A DNA stretch of 64,000 nt from an uncultured Acidobacteriota bacterium (GTDB taxonomy: Bacteria > Acidobacteriota > Terriglobia > Bryobacterales > Bryobacteraceae): the NCBI GenBank assembly GCA_900696665.1, contig CAADGY010000231.1, positions 1 to 64,000 of the forward strand, given 5' to 3'. The position numbers and the translations under genes were made by a program. The first letter of the stretch is position 1; every line of letters begins with the position of its first letter. The notes under the pieces were generated by a model. That model saw only the letters and a program-made list of their open reading frames with translations. It searched no databases and was not told where the DNA came from. Positions 44,663 to 53,047 of this stretch are shown here, one piece after another.

Positions 44663-45553
44663 ATGGTCTCGTTTCAGGGGATCTACGCCGCTCCCGTTAC
44701 TCCCCGGCGCGCGAGTGGCCATGAGATCGATCTCGCGGCCCTGCTCGAAATCGTGGATTATCTCGGCAAAAGCGGTGTGGATGGAATCGCATTGCTCAGC
44801 CCGGCGAGTGAATTCGTGCATTTTAACCCCGAGGAACGGGTACGTGTAATCACGCTGGCGACAAAGCGAAGCCGCCTTCCGGTACTTGCAAATTGCTCGC
44901 ATTCCACTCTTGATGGCGCCGTTTTTATCGCGCAGGAAATCAGCGGAGCCGGCGTTGCCGGACTGCTGCTGATGCCGCCCTATTTCTTCCGCTACGAACA
45001 ACCGGAGATCGAACGGTTTTATCTTGAATTCATGGAGCTGTGCGGCGCGTCCCCGCCGGTTTATCTCTCGACCGTGCCTTCTTTCACCAGTGAAATCGAT
45101 CCCGCGACGGCTGCTCGGCTGCTCGCGACCGGCCGGTTCGCAGGCATCCACGACGCAAGCGAGCACTGGGGTGCATTCGATTCAAACGCCGGGTTCCCCT
45201 GTGTTGCGGGATGCGACGCCGCATATGCCGGCGCACGCTCGAAGGGAGCCGCCGGCGCTATCTCGGAGGTTGCGTGTGCCGTGCCCGAGTTGATGGTGGC
45301 GCTGGACCGTGCCATCGCGGCAGGAGCGCCGGATGCCGCCGCTCGTCTGGAAGCCCGGCTTAATGAACTCTTAGGATGGATCGATTCGTTCCCATCACCG
45401 GTTGGCATTCGGGAAGCCGCCGTGGCGCGGGGCTTGAAAGCCGGTCCTCCAGCGGTCCCGCTTGGCCCGGAAAATGTACGCCGGACCGGAGAATTCCGCG
45501 CCTGGTTTCAGGCATGGCTGCCTGCTGTTCAAAAGGAGTGTAAGGATGTTTAG
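44663..45553 (+). CDS. DHDPS-family TIM-barrel protein lacking the usual catalytic residues
   Basis: A 296-residue protein of the dihydrodipicolinate synthase/N-acetylneuraminate lyase fold: FQGIYAAPVTP, GKSGVDGIALLSPASEF and AGVAGLLLMPPYFFRYEQ align well with DapA. However, the positions used for catalysis in DapA differ: the Thr-Thr pair (GTTGE) is LSPASE, the Tyr of YNVPS is Ser (LSTVP), and the Schiff-base lysine of GIKEATG is His (AGIHDASEH). It therefore probably does not work as a Schiff-base aldolase. ATG at 44663 aligns with family starts; no clear ribosome-binding site precedes it. It is the first gene of a four-gene overlapping operon. Confidence 0.85.
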   Translation: MVSFQGIYAAPVTPRRASGHEIDLAALLEIVDYLGKSGVDGIALLSPASEFVHFNPEERVRVITLATKRSRLPVLANCSHSTLDGAVFIAQEISGAGVAGLLLMPPYFFRYEQPEIERFYLEFMELCGASPPVYLSTVPSFTSEIDPATAARLLATGRFAGIHDASEHWGAFDSNAGFPCVAGCDAAYAGARSKGAAGAISEVACAVPELMVALDRAIAAGAPDAAARLEARLNELLGWIDSFPSPVGIREAAVARGLKAGPPAVPLGPENVRRTGEFRAWFQAWLPAVQKECKDV

Positions 45554-47246
45554 TATTGGAACCGCCTGCTCGCGGTCTGTCAAGCTATCTCTTATTCTAT
45601 TCTGCGCGCTGGCTCTACGCGCGCAAGTGTACTCTGCCGGACCGCAGGTGCTCACGTTCTTTTCGGGGATTGACGATTCCGATCAACCCTACGCCTTATA
45701 TCTGCCGAAAGGCTTTGACGCGGCGAAGAAGTATCCGCTGGTAATCAGTCTCCACGGAGCATGGTCCAACCACCGCCTGAACTTGCGGCGCGTGTTTGGC
45801 AAAGGGAACCGGGCCGGCGAGTCGGACCCTGAGGCCACCCGTTACTTTCCCGTGCTCCGGGATGTCGATTTCCTTGTTGCGTCTCCATATTCGCGCGGCA
45901 CCATGGGTTATCAAGGCATCCCGGAGCAGGATGTCTACGATGTGCTGGCCGACGTGAAAAGGCGTTTTTCGATTGATGAAGACCGGATTTACCTGACGGG
46001 TCTTTCGATGGGCGGCGGTGGAACATTCTGGCTCGCGCTGACCCGTCCCGATATCTGGGCCGCCATCGCGCCGGTCTGCGCCGCCGTCCCGGAAGGCTCG
46101 CTCGACCTCGCGCCAAACCTGCTGAACATACCCGTCCACTTGTTTCATGGGGATGCCGACCCGGCGGTTCCCGTGGAGCAGTCTCGCAAGTGGAACCATG
46201 AACTGCTGCGCATCGGCGCAAACGTGCAATACACGGAATATCCCGGAGTGCGGCACAACTCCTGGGATCTGGCGTATAAAGATGGCGCTATCTTCGACTG
46301 GTTCTCAAAATTCCGCCGCAATCGCTTCCCTGAGGAAGTCCGGTTTGCGACCCGCAATTACAAGTACAACTCCGCTTACTGGGTACAGCTCGACGGCCTC
46401 ACACCCGGAGATCTCGCGAAGATCTCCGCGCGTTTCAAGAACCGCAACGAGCTTGTTGTTGAAACCAGCGGCGTGAAGGGTTTCACGATTACTCCTGCCG
46501 GGCATTCCTCTTTCGCGGCGGGGCGCGCCGTGTCGGTCGCGATTGACGGCGCCGTCCTGAAAGTGAAAGGAACGGAGAAGCTGTCGTTCCGGAAAGCGGG
46601 AAAGGGGTGGCAGCCGGGCAGGTATATTCCAGCGCCTGGAGAGAAGCGGCCCGGCTCGGAAGGTCCAATCGGCGAGGCGGTCGCGGCGCGGCACGTCTAT
46701 GTTTACGGCACCGCGGATTCTCCCTCACCGGAAGAGTTGAATCAGCGCCGGCGGCAGGCAGAAGAGGCTGCCGAATGGTCCACGCCGCGGCTGAAACTCC
46801 TGGTGAACTTTCGCACCATGGCGGACAAGGACGTTCGGGAGTCCGACCTCAAGGGCTCGAACCTCGTGCTGTTCGGCACGCGTGAAACGAATAGCCTGAT
46901 CGCGCGCCTTGCCGGCGATGCTCCCGTGGCTCTCAACGCCGGAGCCGCCGATTTCGGTCTGGTGTTTGTCATGCCGCTCGGTGAACACTACGCACTTGTG
47001 AATTCGGGACTGCCCTGGTGGACGGGTGCGGACCGTGCTCAAAGGGCCGGATTCCGATTTATGCCTCCACCGTATCGCTTGTTACTAAGTTTCGGAGACT
47101 ACATTTTGTTTAAGGGTTCACTTGATAACGTTATTGTAGAAGGCCGGTTCACCCCACAGTGGACCGTGCCGCCGCAGGAAGCGGAGAAGATGAAAGCCAC
47201 CGCGGCTGTGACACTGCGCGCCGCCCACCGGGAGCCTGCCAAGTGA
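45546..47246 (+). CDS. Exported alpha/beta-hydrolase esterase (poly-3-hydroxybutyrate depolymerase/feruloyl esterase-like) with extra C-terminal domains
   Basis: A 566-residue exported protein; signal peptide about 1-26. Residues 45-270 are an esterase domain of the CE1/LpqC group: LHGAWSNH (oxyanion), GLSMGGGGTFWLA (Ser nucleophile), HGDADPAVPVEQSR (Asp) and YPGVRHNSWDLAY (His). The remaining 290 residues form beta-rich segments, possibly binding domains. The likely activity is hydrolysis of ester side chains of plant polysaccharides. ATG at 45546 has AAGGAG 8 bases upstream and overlaps the DHDPS-like gene by 8 bases; the stop overlaps the next gene's GTG by four bases. Confidence 0.82.
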   Translation: MFSIGTACSRSVKLSLILFCALALRAQVYSAGPQVLTFFSGIDDSDQPYALYLPKGFDAAKKYPLVISLHGAWSNHRLNLRRVFGKGNRAGESDPEATRYFPVLRDVDFLVASPYSRGTMGYQGIPEQDVYDVLADVKRRFSIDEDRIYLTGLSMGGGGTFWLALTRPDIWAAIAPVCAAVPEGSLDLAPNLLNIPVHLFHGDADPAVPVEQSRKWNHELLRIGANVQYTEYPGVRHNSWDLAYKDGAIFDWFSKFRRNRFPEEVRFATRNYKYNSAYWVQLDGLTPGDLAKISARFKNRNELVVETSGVKGFTITPAGHSSFAAGRAVSVAIDGAVLKVKGTEKLSFRKAGKGWQPGRYIPAPGEKRPGSEGPIGEAVAARHVYVYGTADSPSPEELNQRRRQAEEAAEWSTPRLKLLVNFRTMADKDVRESDLKGSNLVLFGTRETNSLIARLAGDAPVALNAGAADFGLVFVMPLGEHYALVNSGLPWWTGADRAQRAGFRFMPPPYRLLLSFGDYILFKGSLDNVIVEGRFTPQWTVPPQEAEKMKATAAVTLRAAHREPAK

Positions 47247-48637
47247 GTTTCGATATGCCCGCAGAGGAGTTTCGCAAGTCCGCGCATGAAGTAGTGGATT
47301 GGATCGCCGATTATCTCGAGGGCATTCGGAACTACCGCGTAATGCCCATGATGGAGCCGGGCAGCCTGGTGCGTTCGCTTCCAAAGTCCGGTCCGGAACA
47401 GGGAGAACCCGCTGCCCGGATCCTTGAAGATTTTCGAGATCTTGTAATTCCCGCCGTTAATCATTGGAATCATCCGCGTTTCTTCGGGTATTTTTCCGTT
47501 TCCGCGTCGCACCCCGGTATTCTCGGCGAAATGCTGATGTCCGCGTTGAACGTGAACGGCATGCTCTGGAAGTCCTGCCCGGCCGCGACGGAGTTGGAGC
47601 AGGTGACGCTGGGCTGGCTCCGGCAATGGCTCGGGCTGCCGGAGGAGTTTTTCGGAATCATCTACGACACCGCGTCGATCAGCACCATGCACGCCATCGC
47701 CGCGGCGCGCGAAATGGCGGATCCGGAAGCGCGCCAGCGCGGCGGGGCGCAGAATCTGGTACTGTATTGCTCCGAACAGGCGCATTCATCAGTGGAGAAG
47801 GGAGCGATCACGATCGGCGTCGGACAAAGGAACGTTCGAAAGATTGCGGCGGACGATCAGTTTCGACTGCGAACGGATCTGCTGAAAACCGCCATCGAGG
47901 AAGATGCCCGCGCCGGCAAAAAACCGTTCTGCATTGTCGCGACCGTGGGCACTACCTCGATAACCAGCGTGGATCCGGTTTCGGAAATTGTGCCCCTCGC
48001 CGAAAAACATGGCATGTGGCTGCACATCGACGGCGCTTATGGTGGTACCGCGGCGCTGGTTCCGGAACACCGGCACATCCTGGACGGCGCCACCCGTGCC
48101 CATTCCCTGGTCATCAACCCGCACAAATGGCTCTTCACACCCCAGGACGCGAGCGTCTTCTACACGCGGAAGCCGGATATTCTGCGGCGTGCGTTCTCCC
48201 TGGTGGCGGAATACTTGCGCACAGCGGAAGACGAGCGCGTGGTGAACTACATGGATTACGGCGTTCAACTGGGGCGCCGCTTCCGGTCCTTGAAGTTGTG
48301 GTTCGTGCTCCGCTATTTCGGGCGCGAGGGTATTATCAAGATCCTCCGGAATCATATCGCGTGGGCGAAAGAACTGGCCTGTGTCATCGATGCCGACTCG
48401 CGTTTCGAGGTTGCCGCTCCCGCACGGTTTTCCTTGGTGTGCTTCCGGTTCAGGGGAAGCGATGAACAAAATCGCCTGCTGCTCGACCGCATCAATGCTG
48501 ACGGGCAAGCGTTTCTATCGCACACTGTTCTGAACGGCCGGTTCGTGCTGCGGCTCGCCATTGGAGATATCAAGACCACTCGGGAAGACGTAATGGAGAC
48601 ATGGAAGTGCATTTCGAAACTTGCAGATACATTGTAG
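47243..48637 (+). CDS. Pyridoxal-phosphate-dependent decarboxylase (aromatic L-amino acid type)
   Basis: A 464-residue group II decarboxylase. EEFRKSAHEVVDWIADYLE and NHPRFFGYF match aromatic amino acid decarboxylases at the N-terminus; HSSVEKGAITIG, HIDGAYGGTAAL and VINPHKWLFTPQD (Schiff-base Lys about residue 300) follow. GTG at 47243 has GGGAG upstream and overlaps the esterase stop by four bases. It differs clearly from the paralogue at 21047 (DPHKW, different N-terminus). The 3' end overlaps the nucleoside hydrolase gene by 37 bases. Substrate (Trp, Tyr, Phe, DOPA or other) not resolvable. Confidence 0.9.
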   Translation: MSFDMPAEEFRKSAHEVVDWIADYLEGIRNYRVMPMMEPGSLVRSLPKSGPEQGEPAARILEDFRDLVIPAVNHWNHPRFFGYFSVSASHPGILGEMLMSALNVNGMLWKSCPAATELEQVTLGWLRQWLGLPEEFFGIIYDTASISTMHAIAAAREMADPEARQRGGAQNLVLYCSEQAHSSVEKGAITIGVGQRNVRKIAADDQFRLRTDLLKTAIEEDARAGKKPFCIVATVGTTSITSVDPVSEIVPLAEKHGMWLHIDGAYGGTAALVPEHRHILDGATRAHSLVINPHKWLFTPQDASVFYTRKPDILRRAFSLVAEYLRTAEDERVVNYMDYGVQLGRRFRSLKLWFVLRYFGREGIIKILRNHIAWAKELACVIDADSRFEVAAPARFSLVCFRFRGSDEQNRLLLDRINADGQAFLSHTVLNGRFVLRLAIGDIKTTREDVMETWKCISKLADTL

Positions 48638-49659
48638 GCCGGCTTGTGTTTTGCCTCTGGTTGTGCTCGATGCCAACTCCCGCGGCGGCGGAACCTGTCC
48701 GGCTGATCTTCGATACGGACATGGGCAACGACGTGGACGATGCAATGGCGCTCAGCATGATCCACGCTCTCCAGAACCGGGGCGAATGCGAATTGCTGGC
48801 CGTGACCGTGACGAAGGACAATCCATATGCCGCGCCTTTTGTGGACCTCATGAATACGTTTTACGGCCGTGGCGGCATTCCCATCGGCGTTGTCCGGAAG
48901 GGCGTGACGCCGGAGGATGGTAAGTACAATCGTGCGGTGGTAACAGCGACGGCATCCGGTGGAGGTCAGCGGTATCCGCATGACCTCAAGAGCGGCAAAG
49001 ATGCTCCGGACGCGGTGGCCGTACTTCGGAAGACGCTGGCGGCACAGCCGGACAATTCGGTTGTCATCGCGATGGTCGGCTTCTCTACCAACATGGCGCG
49101 GTTGCTGGCCTCCGGGCCTGATGCGGTGTCACCGCTGCCGGGAACGGAACTGGTGCGCCGGAAGGTGCGGTTGCTTTCGGCGATGGCAGGCGGCTACACC
49201 GAGGATCTCACCAAGAAGCGATACAAAGAATACAATATCGTTCGCGATATCCGTTCGGCGCAGAAAGTATTTGCGGAGTGGCCGGCCCCCATCGTGGCGA
49301 GCGGATGGGAAATCGGGAACGCGATCCTTCATCCGGCCGTGAGCATGAGAGAGGACTACGGCTACGCCGGTCATCACCCGCTGGTGGAAGCCTACCAATA
49401 CTATCGTGGACTCTCGAATGATCAGCCGACCTACGACCTCACCAGCGTGTTGTACGCCGTTCGTCCCAACCGCGATTACTTCGCACTATCCGGCCCCGGG
49501 CGCATCATCGTGGAGCCGGACGGCTTTACTCGTTTCGAGAGCGCGAGTGGAGGACAGCACCGCTACCTGCGGGTGGGAAACGATCAGATCATCCGCGTGC
49601 GCGAGGCGCAGGCGTTGCTTTGCAGCGAACCACCGCGAACGCTAAAGTTAAAGCAGTAA
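48601..49659 (+). CDS. Exported inosine-uridine preferring nucleoside hydrolase-family protein
   Basis: A 352-residue protein with a predicted signal peptide (residues 1-30, ending PTPAAAE). FDTDMGNDVDDAMALSM near 37 is the Ca2+-binding aspartate cluster of the IUNH family, which hydrolyses the N-glycosidic bond of ribonucleosides. Downstream family motifs are altered (HHPLVEAYQYYR), as in several exported homologues. It is last in the four-gene operon, overlapping the decarboxylase by 37 bases. The start is ATG 48601; GTG 48607 is nearly equivalent. Confidence 0.85.
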   Translation: MEVHFETCRYIVGRLVFCLWLCSMPTPAAAEPVRLIFDTDMGNDVDDAMALSMIHALQNRGECELLAVTVTKDNPYAAPFVDLMNTFYGRGGIPIGVVRKGVTPEDGKYNRAVVTATASGGGQRYPHDLKSGKDAPDAVAVLRKTLAAQPDNSVVIAMVGFSTNMARLLASGPDAVSPLPGTELVRRKVRLLSAMAGGYTEDLTKKRYKEYNIVRDIRSAQKVFAEWPAPIVASGWEIGNAILHPAVSMREDYGYAGHHPLVEAYQYYRGLSNDQPTYDLTSVLYAVRPNRDYFALSGPGRIIVEPDGFTRFESASGGQHRYLRVGNDQIIRVREAQALLCSEPPRTLKLKQ

Positions 49660-49663
49660 GCGC

Positions 49664-50455
49664 TCAGCGGGCGTTTCGAACCAGGGTATGCCGCAGGGAC
49701 CGCGGCAGCAGTCTCAGGAGCTTGACGAAGGAGTTGTACCGCCAGCCCGGAACGACGAACAGATCCCCACGCTCCAGGCCGCGCAGCGATGCGTCGACCA
49801 CGTCTTCCGACGTCATCCACCAGTTCTTGGGGACAACGCTACGATCCATCCCCATGGTGTCGTGAAATTCGGAGTGTGTGAAACCAGGGCACAACGCCTG
49901 TACTTTTATGGGCAGGCGGGCTCTGCGGAGTTCCAGATAAAGGCCTTCCGTGAAACTATTCATCCAGGCCTTCGTGGCGCAATAACTCACGTTGCTCGGC
50001 CCCTGTAGAAAGCCCGCGACGGAAGAGACGTTAACGATACCGCCGCTTCGCTGGATGGCCATTCGCCGGAGGGCGGCGTGACTGAGCCGCATGGTGGCGA
50101 TGACATGCAACCGGTGCATGAGCTCCTGCTTTTCGATCGAAATCGTGTGGAACAGTCCTCGCGAGCCGAAGCCGGCGTTGTTGATGACGAGTTGCAGATT
50201 TTCCGCGGAAGCGATCTTATCTTCAACGACGCAGATCCCCGCAGGCTGGGTAAGATCGACGGCAAGCACCTCGGCAGCGATATCGCCGCTGGATTCAAAC
50301 TCGCGCCGCAACTCGTCGAGACGGTCGCGGCGCCGCGCTACAAGGACCAGGTTGAACCCGCGGGCCGCGAGACGCCGGGCGAATGCTTCGCCGATGCCGC
50401 TGGAGGCTCCGGTAATCAGCGCGAGTGGATGAGAATGGTTTGAATTAGGGACCAT
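49664..50455 (-). CDS. Short-chain dehydrogenase/reductase
   Basis: A 263-residue classical SDR. ITGASSGIGEAFARRLAARG binds the dinucleotide; the catalytic triad is Ser in VNVSSVAGFLQ, and Tyr/Lys in SYCATKAWM. It belongs to the DltE-like group of NAD(P)-dependent oxidoreductases. Substrate unknown. It ends five bases from the nucleoside hydrolase gene, tail to tail, and is followed upstream by sixA on the same strand after 20 bases. Confidence 0.9.
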   Translation of the reverse strand: MVPNSNHSHPLALITGASSGIGEAFARRLAARGFNLVLVARRRDRLDELRREFESSGDIAAEVLAVDLTQPAGICVVEDKIASAENLQLVINNAGFGSRGLFHTISIEKQELMHRLHVIATMRLSHAALRRMAIQRSGGIVNVSSVAGFLQGPSNVSYCATKAWMNSFTEGLYLELRRARLPIKVQALCPGFTHSEFHDTMGMDRSVVPKNWWMTSEDVVDASLRGLERGDLFVVPGWRYNSFVKLLRLLPRSLRHTLVRNAR

Positions 50456-50475
50456 AAAAAATCAGGACCTGAACC

Positions 50476-50970
50476 TCACAAATTGTCGCGGGCAGCCAGT
50501 TTCGGCGTGAGCATCCATTTCAGGGTTCCCCGGGGATGCGGTCCAAACCGGTCGAGATCGACCCGGACGATAGCACCTTTTTTGAAATCAACGTCGATGG
50601 ATGGTGAGCCGAGCAGATACGCGGTCAGATACCCGAGCAGGGGCTCATGACCGGTGATTAGAAGCTGATCCGCATCCTTGTGCAGACGGATCTCATTCCA
50701 TGCCTGATCCGGGGTGCTGCCCGGAAGGAAGGCGTCCGAGACAAGCGGCTCAGCTTTATACTTGAGCCGTTCGGCGGCAATTCGCGCCGTCTCCACCGCG
50801 CGTTGGTACGGACTTGTAAGGATTAGCGAGGGCGCCAGTCCGGCGCGCCCGGCAACCGCGATGGTCTCACGGAGCTTGTCCTTACCTTCGGGCGTGAGAG
50901 CGCGATCGGCGTCGCGCGAGCCGGGCTTGCCGTTTTCGGCGATGCCGTGTCTCAACAGATAGACTTCCAT
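50476..50970 (-). CDS. sixA: Phosphohistidine phosphatase SixA-type
   Basis: A 164-residue histidine-phosphatase-superfamily protein. The N-terminal YLLRHGIAENG has the catalytic His (RHG), TSPYQRAVETARIAAE the second arginine, and LITGHEPLLGYLTAYLL the second His. SixA dephosphorylates phosphohistidine domains of phosphotransfer proteins. The start is ATG 50970; an ATG at 50991 seven residues upstream is also in frame. It is probably co-transcribed with the SDR gene downstream (20-base gap) and divergent from the O-antigen ligase-like gene. Confidence 0.85.
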   Translation of the reverse strand: MEVYLLRHGIAENGKPGSRDADRALTPEGKDKLRETIAVAGRAGLAPSLILTSPYQRAVETARIAAERLKYKAEPLVSDAFLPGSTPDQAWNEIRLHKDADQLLITGHEPLLGYLTAYLLGSPSIDVDFKKGAIVRVDLDRFGPHPRGTLKWMLTPKLAARDNL

Positions 50971-51014
50971 TGGTGGTTCTGAATAGTTCATTCTGTCATA
51001 CTGGGATTCGTCGA

Positions 51015-52247
51015 ATGCGCTCATCCGGGACCGCGTTAGAGCGAGTTGCCTTCTATTTCACCTGCGGCTCCGCTGTCGCCATCCTGTTTTCCATCGCGGC
51101 CAGCCACATCCTTCTGGCACTGGCGCTGGCGGCGCTGTTGATGTCCGGGGTGCCGCTGCGGTTTCCGCCTGTCAAACTGCCGCTCGCACTGTTTCTTGCG
51201 GGAACGGTCATCTCGATGGTGCTCTCGTCCGATCCGGCATCGGGGCGTCCGCAGATCCGCAAGTTTTTTGTCTTTCTTTTGCTGCTGCTAGTCTACAGCG
51301 TGTTTCGTCACGCAGGCCAGGCGCTGTGGCTGATCTGGCTGTGGATCGGGGTTGCGACGTTATCCTCTCTGCGAAGCCTGGTGCAATTTTCCGAGAAGGT
51401 TGCCGAAGCGGAGCGGCTCGGCCGGCCGTTTTATACCTTCTACATGGCCGAGCGGATTACCGGATTCATGAGCCATTGGATGACCTTCGGCGGGCAATTG
51501 ATGATTGTGCTGCTGATGATGTCGGCGCTGGTGTTCTTCGGCCGGGAAAGCACGCAGCGTTTGGTGTTATGGGTGATTTGTGGTGCGATCTGCTCGCTTG
51601 GCATCCTGCTGAGTTTTGGCCGGGGTGTATGGCTGGCGACGGCTCTTGCCGGCCTGTATCTGGTCTGGTACTGGCGCAAAGTGCTGGTTTTGGCTCTGCC
51701 GGTAGTGCTTGCGGTCCTGGTAATGGCCGGGCCGGATTTCATACGCGCGCGAGTGCGATCGTCGTTCCAGCCGCACGGGGATATCGATTCCAATCAACAC
51801 CGGGTGGTGACTTACCGCACGGGGGTGGAGATGATCAAAGCCCATCCGCTATTCGGCCTGGGGCCTGAACAGGTGAACGCGCAGTTCGAGAAGTACCTGC
51901 CCGGCGACATTCCTCGGCCCTTGCCGACAGGCTGGTACGGCCACCTGCACAACATCTATTTGCACTATGCGGCGGAGCGTGGAATCCCCACCCTGATGGC
52001 GCTGCTGTGGCTTCTTGGGAAGGTGATCCACGATTTCTGGCGCGCTCTGAAGAAAGTGCCGCCGGGGCCCGGCGTAGAGAAGGCGATTCTTCATGGCGCG
52101 ATCGCGGTGGTGCTCGCCATTCTCATCGAAGGTGTTTTCGAACTCAACCTGGGCGATACGGAGGTGTTGTCCATGTTCCTTACCGTCGTCGCTTTGGGAT
52201 ACGTGGTGCGGGATAACGTGCTCCAGCCCGGGAGCGCTCATGCCTGA
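51015..52247 (+). CDS. O-antigen ligase/polymerase-family membrane protein
   Basis: A 410-residue protein with about 10-12 hydrophobic helices and a large periplasmic loop near residues 255-320 (VVTYRTGVEMIKAHPLFGLG, then GHLHNIYLHYAAERG), the signature region of the Wzy/WaaL (O-antigen ligase) family. Such proteins join or polymerise lipid-linked glycans at the periplasmic face of the inner membrane. ATG at 51015 gives a normal N-terminus. The 3' end overlaps the following SDR gene by 8 bases. Confidence 0.85.
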   Translation: MRSSGTALERVAFYFTCGSAVAILFSIAASHILLALALAALLMSGVPLRFPPVKLPLALFLAGTVISMVLSSDPASGRPQIRKFFVFLLLLLVYSVFRHAGQALWLIWLWIGVATLSSLRSLVQFSEKVAEAERLGRPFYTFYMAERITGFMSHWMTFGGQLMIVLLMMSALVFFGRESTQRLVLWVICGAICSLGILLSFGRGVWLATALAGLYLVWYWRKVLVLALPVVLAVLVMAGPDFIRARVRSSFQPHGDIDSNQHRVVTYRTGVEMIKAHPLFGLGPEQVNAQFEKYLPGDIPRPLPTGWYGHLHNIYLHYAAERGIPTLMALLWLLGKVIHDFWRALKKVPPGPGVEKAILHGAIAVVLAILIEGVFELNLGDTEVLSMFLTVVALGYVVRDNVLQPGSAHA

Positions 52248-52962
52248 CGGCCTCAAAGGCCGGCAGATTATTCTGGCAGGCGGTTCCGGCGGGTTGGGGA
52301 GCGCCACCGCCCGGCTTCTGGCGCGCGAGCCTGTCCGTTTGATTGTGAGTTATCGATCGAACCGGGACCGGGCCATTTCTCTGTCACCGTTGGCGGCGAT
52401 TACCCAGGCGGACCTTGCCTCCGCGGAAGACCGGAAACGTCTGCTCGATGAAGCGCCGGAGTTGTATGGGCTGGTTGTGTTCTCCGGCGACCCGGCGCGC
52501 GTATCCAATCCAGCGGAGTTGGAAGAGGCGATGCGGCGGTCTCACGAAGTGAACTACCTCGGTCCGGTGCTGCTGGCACGCGAGGCGGCCGGACGGATGA
52601 AGAACTCGGGCACGCCCGGCGCAATCGTGCTGGTAGCCACCATGCAGGCACTGGCGCTGTTTCCTGGTTCGACCGCCTATGCCGCTCAGAAAGCCGCCCT
52701 GGTTCAGGCGGCAAGAATTCTCGCCAAGGAATGCCGCGGACCGTCGAACATTCGCGTTAACGTGGTGTCGCCGGGCGTGATGCAGGCGGGTATGGCAGAA
52801 GCCAGCATCCGGTCAGGAAAATACGATAGCTACATTTCCGGAGGCGCGATTTCGCGCTTCGGCCGGGCGGAAGATATCGCGCGCGCGGTGCGCCTGTTGC
52901 TGGAGCCGGATAGCTACATCACCGGGCAAGTGCTCGCCGTGGACGGGGGTATGACGCTGTAA
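52240..52962 (+). CDS. Short-chain dehydrogenase/reductase
   Basis: A 240-residue classical SDR with the nucleotide motif AGGSGGLGSATARLLA and catalytic residues in LVATMQALALFPGSTAYAAQ (Ser replaced by Thr/Met region; Tyr-Lys of YAAQK present). The usual serine is not obvious in that stretch, so the triad may be incomplete. A GGGAG ribosome-binding site precedes ATG 52240. It overlaps the ligase-like gene by 8 bases. The following 85 bases to the mutase gene contain no feature. Confidence 0.82.
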   Translation: MPDGLKGRQIILAGGSGGLGSATARLLAREPVRLIVSYRSNRDRAISLSPLAAITQADLASAEDRKRLLDEAPELYGLVVFSGDPARVSNPAELEEAMRRSHEVNYLGPVLLAREAAGRMKNSGTPGAIVLVATMQALALFPGSTAYAAQKAALVQAARILAKECRGPSNIRVNVVSPGVMQAGMAEASIRSGKYDSYISGGAISRFGRAEDIARAVRLLLEPDSYITGQVLAVDGGMTL

Positions 52963-53047
52963 GGCCTTCTATTCCTCCTGGAGAGATTCCATCGGATTCA
53001 CGCGAACTCCCCGCCGGGCTGGGATTAGTTAGCGAAGCCAGCGGCTA

